Shown here piece by piece: positions 39,101-47,204 of a stretch of DNA of 64,000 nt. Position numbers and translations under genes: made by a program. Origin of the DNA: Blautia luti. GTDB taxonomy: Bacteria; Bacillota; Clostridia; Lachnospirales; Lachnospiraceae. The notes beneath the pieces were generated by a model that did no database searches, was not told the DNA's origin, and saw only the letters and a program-made list of their open reading frames with translations. The stretch is taken from the NCBI RefSeq assembly GCF_013304735.1, contig NZ_JAAITI010000001.1, forward strand, positions 62,001 through 126,000, written 5' to 3'. Within the stretch, counting starts at the first letter, position 1. Each line of letters begins with the position of its first letter.

Positions 39101-41782
39101 GATGTGGAGGTTCCGGAAGAATGGTTGGAGCGCCTGATGCTTCCGATCTTCGCAAAGGAAAAGATCGCCACCACCACACCGTTTACCACCTGCGGAACCA
39201 TCTGCAGTTTCCCGGATTTCTGCCGGGATAACAAACTGTTTGAGGGAATGCCGCTGTGGGAGATCGATGATGAATTCCGCATGATCCGCCCGCAGTATCC
39301 ATCCATGCCTACAGGTGTGGGATTCTGCATGGGTATGAACCTGAAAGCCATCAGAGAAGTCGGACTTCTGGATGAGGAGAACTTCGGAAAAGGCTACGGA
39401 GAGGAAAACGACTGGTGCCAGCGTGCCATAGCTGCAGGTTATGAGAACGTACATGTGGATAACCTGTTCGTATATCACAAACACGGTGGAAGCTTCCCGT
39501 CCGAGGAGAAACAACGCCTTCTGAAAGAGCACAGCGACGCACTGCTCCGCAAACATCCGGATTACAACAAGGATACCGCAGACTACTGCAGAAGAGATCC
39601 GCTCCGTCCGGTAAGACTTTATGTGGAGATGAAACTTCTCAATAAGAAGCTGGATGTGCCTACCATTGTGGCCTTTGACCATGATCTGGGCGGCGGAGCT
39701 ACGGCTTATCTTGTGGAGAAAAGGCGTCTGGCACTGCGGGAAGGATACCGTTTTGTGACCATCCGCTATAATATCGTAAGCAATCGTTTTTACTTTACTT
39801 ATCAGTATAAGCAGTACGAGATGGAATTTTTTGCCAATGATCTGGAAACTGCACTTGACGAGCTGATGCGTGTGGACGAGATCTGGATCAACGAGCTTGT
39901 AACTTACCAGAATCTCTACGAAACCCTGGAGCGTATCCTGCGTCTTAAGAGAGAGCAGGGGGCGAAGATCCTCATGCTTCTTCATGACTTTTTCGCCCTT
40001 TGTCCGGCAGTGAACCTGATCGATGCCAGGGGAAAATACTGCGGCGTGCCATCCTGTGAGGTCTGCGACAAATGCGTTCCGGACAACCGCAGCAATGCCT
40101 GCACAGAGTACGGAAGTGGAACTCTCTGGCGTACAAAATTCCGTGAATTCTTACTGAACTGTGACGAGATCCGTGCGTTTTCCGATGATACGGCGAAGCT
40201 GTTCAAGCGTGCTTATCCGGATGTATACAATCTCCATGTGATTCCGCATGCACCACATTATCTTCCGGCAGTGAAGAAAACCAGAAAGACCACAGAGACC
40301 TTTAACATTGGCCTCATCGGTGTGCTCTGCTATAAAAAAGGCCTGGAAGTTGTGAAGGCGCTTGTAAAATATATCGAAGAGAATGATCTGAACATCCGTC
40401 TGAGACTGATCGGTACTTCCGACGAAGAGATCGAAAGCCCGGTATTTTCCCAGACTGGAAGATATACAAGAGAAGAGATCCCGAGACTTACCCTGGAGCA
40501 GGATATTGACATGTTCCTGATCCCGTCCGTATGGCCGGAGACTTTCTCCTACACAACTTCCGAGATCATCTCCATGGGCTTCCCGGTAGCCGTACTTCCG
40601 GTAGGTGCACCTGTGGAACGTGTGAAACGTTATGAGAAAGGCCTTGTCCTTAAGAATGAGCAGCCGGAAAATATTGTGGAAGAGATGATTTCCCTGTGGA
40701 AAACTCTCGGCGAAAATGAATTTCCTGTGGAAAACCGCAAGATTCTTTTCGTCGGGGAGGAAATCTCCTTTGCATCCAGATATCGTGTGGAACATTTCCG
40801 GGAACAGCTGATCCTTAACGGATATGCATCGAAATTTATCCAGATGGATCAGACAGAGCAGGAGAACATCGAGGAATATACGGCAGTTGTGATGTACCGC
40901 TGTAGCAAACTTATGGAAGCGGAGATGCTGGTCAACCGGGCGAAAGCAGCCGGAATCCCTGTTTACTATGATGTGGATGACCTGGTATTTGATTACGAAA
41001 AAATCTCCGGGCTGCATTTCCTGAAGGGAAGCGAGTACAGCGATTTCCGCACAACCACAGACCGTATCCACGGATGTATGGAATTCTGCGACGGATATTT
41101 CACATCCACGGAAACCCTGGCTGGTGAGATCCGGGAAGAATTTCCGGGAAAACCGGTGGTCATCAACCGTAACTGCATGAGCATGGAGATGGAGGTTCTG
41201 TCCCACGAAGCAGTGGAGCAGACAGACAAAGATAAAGACCGGATCTATATAGGATATTTAAGCGGTTCCAAGACCCATGACCAGGATTTTGCCCAGGTGG
41301 AAGCCGCACTTCTGGAAGTGATGCAGCGCCACCCGGAGGTTTATCTGAAACTGGTGGGCGTGCTGGATGAATCCGGAATGGAGCCGGTACAGAACCGTAT
41401 TGAGAAACTTCCGTTTATGGACTGGAGACAGCTGCCTGGCGTGATCGCAGGGCTGGACATCAATTTGATGCCGCTGGAGAACAGCCTGTTCCACTGTTGC
41501 AAGTCCGAAAACAAGTGGACGGAGGCAGCACTTGTAAAAGTTCCAAGTGTCATGAGCCGCAACCGTGAGATGGAATATGTGATCGAAAACGGAAAAGACG
41601 GCTGGATGTGCGCCACGAAAGAAGAATGGGTCAGTGCCCTGGAATCTCTGGTAACGGATGAGAAGGCCAGAAAAGCCATGGGAGAGGCGGCACATGAGAA
41701 AGTCATGGAACATTACCTGACAGAGAATACCGGAAAGGACGCAATGGAGGAATTGTTATGCAGCGAGAGCTATACGAAGTAG
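36143..41782 (+). CDS. Giant multidomain protein: methyltransferase, kinase-like, coiled coil, GT2 and two GT4-type domains
   Basis: An 1879-residue soluble protein. Domains by residue: class I SAM methyltransferase (about 40-250, motif I LEIGAGCGAITG at 70-81); an APH/kinase-like region (about 280-560) with VDLICSNIF and IIDYEW resembling a catalytic loop and DFG-type metal site; a coiled coil (about 675-720); a beta-rich domain (about 750-855); GT2 (about 899-1130, VDVIVPVYNG); and two GT4-like domains (about 1171-1530 and 1531-1879). Methyltransferase-kinase-coiled coil is the order of WbdD, the chain-terminating ruler of E. coli O8/O9a. GGAGG precedes ATG. It overlaps the next gene by 25 bases. 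The kinase call is the least certain part. Confidence 0.82.
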   Translation: MAELNLDYYTAKDHYSDGDIEETLLKMAQEGKSFEDLPEDEVSFPIVYHFSGLRENILSWYPLKETDSVLEIGAGCGAITGMLCRKAGHVTSVELSKRRADINYARNNDKENLTIMVGNLNDMTFPEKFDYVVVNGVLEYAMSFTEGKTPYETFLQRMGAYLKPEGRLLIAIENRLGLKYFAGAPEDHTDLHFFGINGYPGNQSVRTFSKNELGELLENSGFPFLHFYYPYPDYKFPTEIFTDESLYTNSYGRNYPVYTDKTADLFSEHAGVKAFEKEKILSSFVNSFLVEAGRTERQEKEEILYVKLNQERKEKFRLLTKIVRENGEVRAEKEAMVPEAEWFLKTLEKLGAEKTGSDKYKNLPCKAENGKVSYPLLTGKTLHQEIAELAHEGKTGELKGLLKNFHRDFFQSRRIMDYRTKEFCEVFGKYPGRTDYECVCPANVDLICSNIFMGESQNQIIDYEWMFDFPVPVNFIMWRLIHELYTHIPELPQLIHEDDMMAEFEIGYTDYEIFMKWTMHFVYEYVGCGSLLPFEQKKVPVSVTELVNREREKHQMHSKIYYDLGEGFCEEHTLYAEGKLTGNRFRVDFDLSEIEGIKNLRWNPANGHFLKVKVERLDCGCSAELVPQGVHMKVDNSITAFFTTDGFYLIHVTHPENVDKIVIEGKLDCLELPDVEKLLAFEKEREVRREQERVKKEAERAAKQAAEEAARMQEEALRHPGKKAQVKRLVKKVLHYHTEPATVMGVEATPTCMGSVDFFHYENGTLNAIGWAFDPTFASMGQPRIVFYQGTQKLQEASCTTIYRTDVANAIGKPEAESAGFSFLATVLAPAEISVFLEYGTAADTGRFLIGKIPGTRDQKELLVYAIEDPKSIGNLRHFKQRYVRSVRKDYPQAVYQQKVDVIVPVYNGLEYFDALFSGIEKTKVPYRLIIVNDKSPDLEVGKYLEKYAAEHDNVVLLNNETNMGFLPSVNRALKMAENHVALVNTDVEVPEEWLERLMLPIFAKEKIATTTPFTTCGTICSFPDFCRDNKLFEGMPLWEIDDEFRMIRPQYPSMPTGVGFCMGMNLKAIREVGLLDEENFGKGYGEENDWCQRAIAAGYENVHVDNLFVYHKHGGSFPSEEKQRLLKEHSDALLRKHPDYNKDTADYCRRDPLRPVRLYVEMKLLNKKLDVPTIVAFDHDLGGGATAYLVEKRRLALREGYRFVTIRYNIVSNRFYFTYQYKQYEMEFFANDLETALDELMRVDEIWINELVTYQNLYETLERILRLKREQGAKILMLLHDFFALCPAVNLIDARGKYCGVPSCEVCDKCVPDNRSNACTEYGSGTLWRTKFREFLLNCDEIRAFSDDTAKLFKRAYPDVYNLHVIPHAPHYLPAVKKTRKTTETFNIGLIGVLCYKKGLEVVKALVKYIEENDLNIRLRLIGTSDEEIESPVFSQTGRYTREEIPRLTLEQDIDMFLIPSVWPETFSYTTSEIISMGFPVAVLPVGAPVERVKRYEKGLVLKNEQPENIVEEMISLWKTLGENEFPVENRKILFVGEEISFASRYRVEHFREQLILNGYASKFIQMDQTEQENIEEYTAVVMYRCSKLMEAEMLVNRAKAAGIPVYYDVDDLVFDYEKISGLHFLKGSEYSDFRTTTDRIHGCMEFCDGYFTSTETLAGEIREEFPGKPVVINRNCMSMEMEVLSHEAVEQTDKDKDRIYIGYLSGSKTHDQDFAQVEAALLEVMQRHPEVYLKLVGVLDESGMEPVQNRIEKLPFMDWRQLPGVIAGLDINLMPLENSLFHCCKSENKWTEAALVKVPSVMSRNREMEYVIENGKDGWMCATKEEWVSALESLVTDEKARKAMGEAAHEKVMEHYLTENTGKDAMEELLCSESYTK

Positions 41783-44205
41783 AAAAAGACAGGTTTGACC
41801 TGAAGGACAGTTCCCTGTATCACCTTCAGGGAACCTGGCCGAAAGACCATAAGCCGGAAGCCGTTCTTGACGGGGAAAAACTTCCGGCAGCCATCAGTGC
41901 CCAGGAGCGTGTCAGCGCCCTGGAGCGCTTTAAAGATCTGGATCTGGTAAACGGAGAGCGTGTACAGATGGAGATCTGTCTGCCGGATCTGGAAGGCAAA
42001 AAGAAGCTTGTTGTTTATGCAGTAAAAGGCGGAAAACGCATCCAGTGGTTTTCTGTTTCTGCAGCGCAGCTTTACAAAAAGCAGGGAAAACCGCAGTACT
42101 TTATCGAAAGTATTGAGGTGGAATCCGGGGAAAAAATCTGCCGTGTCCGTGGATGGGCAGCTTTTAACCGCCCCTTGACCATCCGCCTGGAAGATCGCAG
42201 CCGGAAGGAGATCCCCTGCGAGATCACCAGACTGAAACGTGTGGACGTGCAGAACCAGTACCAGGAAACAGAAATTGATGAGAAGAGCGGATTTTTCTTT
42301 GAATTCCATTATGACAGTGTGAAGGAATTCTATATTGTATTTGAGGCCGGCAATGTGCGGACACTTCGTCTGGTACATCTGCAGCCACAGAAGCGCCTTG
42401 CGGAGAAAGCTGCCGTATATTTCCGGAAAGGAAGCCGCTACATGAAACTTCACGGGGCAGCAGCCCTCACCGGAAAAGTTTTCGGAAAAGTGATGAACCG
42501 GAAAAATCGTCCTGTGGATTATTCCAAATGGATCGTGAAGCACCTGCCGGATAAGGCTGAACTTGCGGAAGAAAGAAAAACAAAATTTTCCTGGAATCCA
42601 AAGTTCAGCATTGTGATCCCGCTTTATAAGACTCCGGAGAAATATCTCCAGCAGCTGGTGGACTCTATTGAGGCTCAGACTTACGGAAACTGGGAGCTTT
42701 GTCTTTCCGACGGAAGTGGGGCAGACTCCCCTCTTACCGATTATCTCGCCGGACTGGAAAAAAGCGATGAGAGAATCCGTGTGATCCGTAATGAACAGGC
42801 ACTTCAGATCGCAGAGAATACCAATGCGGCTATGGAAGCGGCAACCGGAGATTTTATCGTATTTGCAGATCATGATGATGAGATGACACCGGACGCCCTG
42901 TTCCAGTGTGTGAAAGCACTGAATGAGAATCCGGAGATCGAGGTTTTGTATTCCGACGAAGATAAGATGTCCATGGATGGTCATAAATTCTTCCAGCCTC
43001 ATTTCAAACCGGACTTCAATATCGACCTTCTGTGTACAGTAAACTACATCTGTCACCTTTTTGTTGTGAAAAAAGAGATCGTGGATCAGATCGGAATGCT
43101 GAAAAAAGAATTCGACGGTGCACAGGATTACGATTTTGTATTCCGCTGTGTGGAAGCTGCGGGAAGAGAGAAGATCCATCATATCCCCAGGATCCTTTAC
43201 CACTGGAGATGCCATGAGGATTCCACAGCCGAGAATCCGGAGAGCAAGATGTACGCTTTTGATGCAGGCGCACGTGCCATTAAGGCTCATTATGACAGGA
43301 TCGGCGTTCCGGTAGAGATCAAAAAGGGCGAATATCTTGGTCTTTACCGCACGAAATTCCTATGGGAAGAAAAACCGCTGATATCCATCATCATTCCTAA
43401 TAAAGATCATATTGATGATCTGAAAAGATGTATTGATTCCATTGAAGAAAAGGCGACTTACCGCAATTATGAGTATGTGATCGTGGAAAATAACAGTACG
43501 GAAGAGGAGACTTTTGCTTATTATAAAGAGCTGGAAGCCTCCAATCCGAAGGCTCATGTGGTGTACTGGGATGGTATTTTCAACTATTCTGCTATCAACA
43601 ATTTCGGTGCGGCCCATGCCAAAGGTGAGTACCTGCTTCTTCTCAACAACGACACGGAGATCATCAGTCCGGACTGTCTGGAACAGCTGCTGGGATACTG
43701 TATGAGACCAGATGTGGGAGCTGTGGGAGCACGTCTCTATTATGAGGATGATACTGTGCAGCATGCAGGTGTAGTCATTGGTTTCGGCGGCATTGCCGGA
43801 CACTGCTTTGTGCAGCAGAAGAGGGATGCTACCGGATACTGCCACAGAATCATCTGTGCCCAGGACTACAGTGCAGTAACAGCAGCCTGCATGATGGTAA
43901 AACGTGAGGCTTTTGAAAAGGTTCATGGATTAAGCGAAGAATTCCAGGTTGCCTTTAATGACATTGATTTCTGTCTCCGCCTTGGAAAAGCCGGATATCT
44001 GGTTGTATACAATCCTTACGCGGAGCTTTATCACTATGAGTCCAAATCCAGAGGTCTTGAGGATACACCGGAGAAGGTGGCAAGATTTAACCGTGAGATT
44101 GCTTCCTTCGAAAAACACTGGCCGGAAATCCTCCGTGACGGAGATCCTTACTATAACCCGAACCTTACACTGGAGAGCCAGGATTTCTCTCTGAAGCGGA
44201 TATAG
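41758..44205 (+). CDS. Double-GT2 glycosyltransferase with N-terminal accessory domain
   Basis: An 815-residue protein. The first 270 residues are an unassigned, partly beta-rich region. GT2 domain A (about 280-530) has FSIVIPLYKTPEKYL, FADHDDE and FDGAQDYDFVFRC. GT2 domain B (about 540-800) has ISIIIPNKDH, LLLNNDTE and AFNDIDFCLRLGKAGY. Such two-headed enzymes often build a repeating disaccharide, commonly with rhamnose. AGGAGG lies seven bases before the ATG, inside the end of the preceding gene, so the two are coupled. The GT2 pair is closely similar to the protein at 47205-49064. Confidence 0.88.
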   Translation: MQRELYEVEKDRFDLKDSSLYHLQGTWPKDHKPEAVLDGEKLPAAISAQERVSALERFKDLDLVNGERVQMEICLPDLEGKKKLVVYAVKGGKRIQWFSVSAAQLYKKQGKPQYFIESIEVESGEKICRVRGWAAFNRPLTIRLEDRSRKEIPCEITRLKRVDVQNQYQETEIDEKSGFFFEFHYDSVKEFYIVFEAGNVRTLRLVHLQPQKRLAEKAAVYFRKGSRYMKLHGAAALTGKVFGKVMNRKNRPVDYSKWIVKHLPDKAELAEERKTKFSWNPKFSIVIPLYKTPEKYLQQLVDSIEAQTYGNWELCLSDGSGADSPLTDYLAGLEKSDERIRVIRNEQALQIAENTNAAMEAATGDFIVFADHDDEMTPDALFQCVKALNENPEIEVLYSDEDKMSMDGHKFFQPHFKPDFNIDLLCTVNYICHLFVVKKEIVDQIGMLKKEFDGAQDYDFVFRCVEAAGREKIHHIPRILYHWRCHEDSTAENPESKMYAFDAGARAIKAHYDRIGVPVEIKKGEYLGLYRTKFLWEEKPLISIIIPNKDHIDDLKRCIDSIEEKATYRNYEYVIVENNSTEEETFAYYKELEASNPKAHVVYWDGIFNYSAINNFGAAHAKGEYLLLLNNDTEIISPDCLEQLLGYCMRPDVGAVGARLYYEDDTVQHAGVVIGFGGIAGHCFVQQKRDATGYCHRIICAQDYSAVTAACMMVKREAFEKVHGLSEEFQVAFNDIDFCLRLGKAGYLVVYNPYAELYHYESKSRGLEDTPEKVARFNREIASFEKHWPEILRDGDPYYNPNLTLESQDFSLKRI

Positions 44206-44217
44206 GAGGAGCTGATC

Positions 44218-45657
44218 TTGGAAATGAAAAAAATCTGGAAAGAAGAACGGTTTCAGGTGCTGGTCCTTGTCCTGGCGGCATTTGCGCTTCTGACTGCATG
44301 GGCGTTCATGCAGCCGCTGGGAGCGGGCCCTGATGAAAAAATGCGCTACATGGTGGCACAGTATCTTCATAAACATCCGGGCAAACTGCCTCTTGGAGAT
44401 GAGCCAACCATCCGTGATGCTACCTGGGGAATTTCCTATGCTTATTATCCCATTCTTTCCTATATGGTATCTGCTGTATTTATGGGGATCGCAGGACTGT
44501 TCCATGCCTCTGCCGACGGACTTCTCCATGCGGCGAGAATGGCAGATGTGCTTTTTGTGACGGGATCTGTGTATTTCGTTGTGAAAGCTTCCGGAAAGCT
44601 TTTTCCGAAAGAGGGAAGATGGCTGTTTGCGGCGCTGGCAGGTTTTATGCCGCAGGCACTGTTCCTGGGAACTTATGTAAATACAGATTCCCTGGCCCTT
44701 TTATCCATGGGAATCATTCTGTATTCCTGGTCCTGCTATCTGGAAGAAGGAGACTGGAGTCTCAAAAATTCGATCCTGCTGGCTGTTGGAATGGCGGTCT
44801 GTGCACTGTCCTACTATAATGCTTACGGCTGGATCTTATGCAGCTTCCTGTTTTTCTGCCTGACAGTCCTTCTGTGCAGGGAAGAACCGGTGAAACAGAG
44901 GATTGCCTTTCTATTTCGAAGGGGAATCGTGATCGCAGTCGTAACCATTGCCTTATGTGGATGGTGGTTTGTGCGAAATGCCATTCTTTATGACGGAGAT
45001 TTTATCGGAAGAAAAGCCTGCGCCGAATGTGCGGAGAAATATGCAGCCATTGATTACCGGCCGTCCAGGTATCCCACACCGGAGAAACTGAAATGGACAT
45101 GGAAAGATATCCTTCTTTATCAGGACCCGGGCTGGCAGCATAACTGGCTTCTCACAGTTCTGGTGAGTTTTATCGGAACTTTCGGACTGATGCAGATTTA
45201 TATGCCTTATGGTGTGAGCAAGGTGTATTTTCTGTTCTTCGGACTTGGTGGAGTTGGGATTTTGTCCATGCTGGGAATGTTTTATCCGAAGAAGCGTACC
45301 GTTGTAAAAGAACGAAAAACATCGGGCAGTGAAAAACTGAAGATAAAAACAGTAACTGTGTCCGATAAATGGGACAGAAAAGGAATCTTCCATCTGTTGA
45401 TGATCCTTCTGATCCTGATTCCTGTGGGACTATTTATGTATTATGTATATTACAGTGATAACCAGGCACAGGGACGTTATATTATCCCTGCTCTGTATCC
45501 GGCTATGTATTTTGTGACAGTCGGCTGGAAACGTCTGCTGGAACGTTTTGTAAAAAAAGAAAAGATCAGAATGTGGATCTACCGGGTTTTGAGTGTACTT
45601 CTGGTGGCTTCACCGTTTCTGTGCTATATTTTTCTGGTGGTTCCGTTTTATCACTAA
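44218..45657 (+). CDS. Polytopic membrane protein, DUF2142-like
   Basis: This 479-residue protein has about ten membrane helices. After helix 1 it has GAGPDEKMRY, matching the PDE-type motif I associate with the DUF2142 family, which is thought to be related to GT-C membrane glycosyltransferases. A GT-C enzyme would use a polyprenyl-phosphate sugar outside the cell, fitting the cassette at 27572-31973. The TTG start is favoured because AGGAGG lies eight bases upstream; ATG at 44224 is possible. A strong terminator follows. Confidence 0.72.
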   Translation: MEMKKIWKEERFQVLVLVLAAFALLTAWAFMQPLGAGPDEKMRYMVAQYLHKHPGKLPLGDEPTIRDATWGISYAYYPILSYMVSAVFMGIAGLFHASADGLLHAARMADVLFVTGSVYFVVKASGKLFPKEGRWLFAALAGFMPQALFLGTYVNTDSLALLSMGIILYSWSCYLEEGDWSLKNSILLAVGMAVCALSYYNAYGWILCSFLFFCLTVLLCREEPVKQRIAFLFRRGIVIAVVTIALCGWWFVRNAILYDGDFIGRKACAECAEKYAAIDYRPSRYPTPEKLKWTWKDILLYQDPGWQHNWLLTVLVSFIGTFGLMQIYMPYGVSKVYFLFFGLGGVGILSMLGMFYPKKRTVVKERKTSGSEKLKIKTVTVSDKWDRKGIFHLLMILLILIPVGLFMYYVYYSDNQAQGRYIIPALYPAMYFVTVGWKRLLERFVKKEKIRMWIYRVLSVLLVASPFLCYIFLVVPFYH

Positions 45658-45680
45658 GTTTCTGACAGGAAAATTGAGTA

Positions 45681-45737
45681 AAAAAAGATCCCTTCTATGT
45701 ATCTGAAAATGATCGATACATAGGAGGGATTTTTTTA
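45681..45737 (+). terminator. Strong bidirectional terminator
   Basis: A 17-base near-perfect stem (GATCCCTTCTATGTATC with GATACATAGGAGGGAT) is flanked by an A run and seven Ts. It separates the plus-strand operon from the convergent carboxypeptidase-like gene. Confidence 0.9.
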
Positions 45738-45807
45738 CGGAATGTGAATTTCGAATATCCGTTGGATTTCTGTAAGACTGCAAAACAAAATCCAACGTAA
45801 AGCGAGA

Positions 45808-47058
45808 TCAGGCGCGGATAATCTTTATCATACGCCACAGAAGCAGGAGCAGAAGCAGAACGCCAACGCCACCGATTACAAAATAAGGAATGGGGGAGCG
45901 GGATTCGGAATAAGCTTTTGCTGCATCCATGTTGTCGTCATTTTCCTGAACCTCTGTGGTGGTACTTTCTTCGGAAGTATCTTCCACTACGGCAGTTCCA
46001 ACCTGAGCTCCGCCAAAGGAATAGGTGCGGAGAAGCTGTCCATCGGATGGCGTATCTTCTGTAGTCAGGTCATCGGAAGTTGCACCGGCCGGAACCATTA
46101 CAGTACCTCCGGACAGGATGTGGAAATCTTCTTCTGCAAGATCCAGAAGCTGGAAGTTGGCGAAGCCGTAGTCCATCAGAGTGATGGCTTCATTGGCTGT
46201 CTGTCCGGTTGCACCGTTCATAACAACACAGATCAGAGTAGTGCTGTTACGCTCGGCAGCAGTTACAAGGACGCTTCCGGAAGCTGTGGTAGTACTCTCA
46301 CGTCCGCCGATACAGCCCTGATAATAAGTGGCGGAAGTCGGAGTTGTCATGGAAAAGGAACTGGTAAGGTTTCTGGCACCGCCGGAAACATTGGTAGCCG
46401 GTATCGTATAGGAAGTGGCACCGGAAATTGTGCGGAAACTGTCATTGCTGATAGCTGCCTTCATAATCAGGGCCAGGTCATGGGCGGTGGTGTGCTGATT
46501 ATCGTCCGGAAGACCGGTAGGATTGGTAAATACGGTATTGGTACATCCAAGTTCCTGGGCGCGGTCATTCATTTTCTGGACAAAAGCATCTACAGAGCCG
46601 CCGATCTGTTCCGCAACCTGAAGGGCAATATCATTGGCAGAAGCCAGCATGATTGCATAGAGGCACTGCTCCATGGTAAAAACTTCTCCAAGCTGTGAAG
46701 AAATATGGGCGCCGCCATCTGTGACACCGGAAACACCGGTTTCTGTCATGGTAACCTGATCGGTTAACTGGCTGTTCTCCAGAGCCAGAAGGCAGGTCAT
46801 AATTTTAACTGCACCGGCAGGGGAGAGAGCGGTATCCATATCTTTGGCGTAGAGAACGGTATTGGAAGAATCTTCCATGACTACGGCAGATGCGGAAGTG
46901 ATCTCAGGCCCCTGTGGCCATCCGCTGATGAAGTTGGTTGTAATACCGGATGATACAGCAACAGCGGTTTCTTCTGTGGCGAAAACTGGAGTCTGGAACA
47001 CCATGGAAGCTGAGATTCCAAAGGCCAGAAGCGCCGCGGTTATTCTTGATTTTTTCAT
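45808..47058 (-). CDS. Catalytically dead D-Ala-D-Ala carboxypeptidase homologue (pseudoenzyme)
   Basis: A 416-residue S11-family protein with signal peptide, peptidase-like domain and C-terminal membrane helix (about 390-411), plainly paralogous to the protein at 31992-33302. The SxxK serine is replaced: where the paralogue has PASITKIMT, this one has PAGAVKIMT (Gly82, Lys85). KTG is replaced too: GCIGGKTGTT becomes GCIGGREST (residues 253-255). SAN is kept near residue 140. The frame is intact throughout, so this is a maintained protein and not a decaying gene. It may bind wall peptides or regulate a partner. Transcribed from its own promoter. Confidence 0.88.
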   Translation of the reverse strand: MKKSRITAALLAFGISASMVFQTPVFATEETAVAVSSGITTNFISGWPQGPEITSASAVVMEDSSNTVLYAKDMDTALSPAGAVKIMTCLLALENSQLTDQVTMTETGVSGVTDGGAHISSQLGEVFTMEQCLYAIMLASANDIALQVAEQIGGSVDAFVQKMNDRAQELGCTNTVFTNPTGLPDDNQHTTAHDLALIMKAAISNDSFRTISGATSYTIPATNVSGGARNLTSSFSMTTPTSATYYQGCIGGRESTTTASGSVLVTAAERNSTTLICVVMNGATGQTANEAITLMDYGFANFQLLDLAEEDFHILSGGTVMVPAGATSDDLTTEDTPSDGQLLRTYSFGGAQVGTAVVEDTSEESTTTEVQENDDNMDAAKAYSESRSPIPYFVIGGVGVLLLLLLLWRMIKIIRA

Positions 47059-47117
47059 AATATATGGTACTCCTGTATAAAAAATAATTCTTATGTAAGC
47101 AATACATACGTAAGCTC

Positions 47118-47147
47118 AGTATAACACACTTTCTCTCTTCCTTGCAA
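47118..47147 (-). promoter_or_regulatory. Promoter of the carboxypeptidase-like gene
   Basis: On the minus strand, TTGCAA (47142-47147) precedes TATACT (47118-47123) with an 18-base spacer. The same palindromic TTGCAA also serves as the -35 of the divergent plus-strand promoter. Confidence 0.65.
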
Positions 47148-47170
47148 AAAAAATGCGGTAATGTTAAAAT
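47142..47170 (+). promoter_or_regulatory. Promoter of the second glycosyltransferase operon
   Basis: TTGCAA (47142-47147), a 17-base spacer and TAAAAT (47165-47170) lie 35 bases before the start at 47205. Confidence 0.6.
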
Positions 47171-47204
47171 ACGTTTATCAAATTGAGTAATACGGAGAAA
47201 ATAT

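Noticed and set aside
41770-43290. Minus-strand open frame of 506 codons
   Set aside because: It lies antisense to the double-GT2 gene, and composition does not resemble a real protein.
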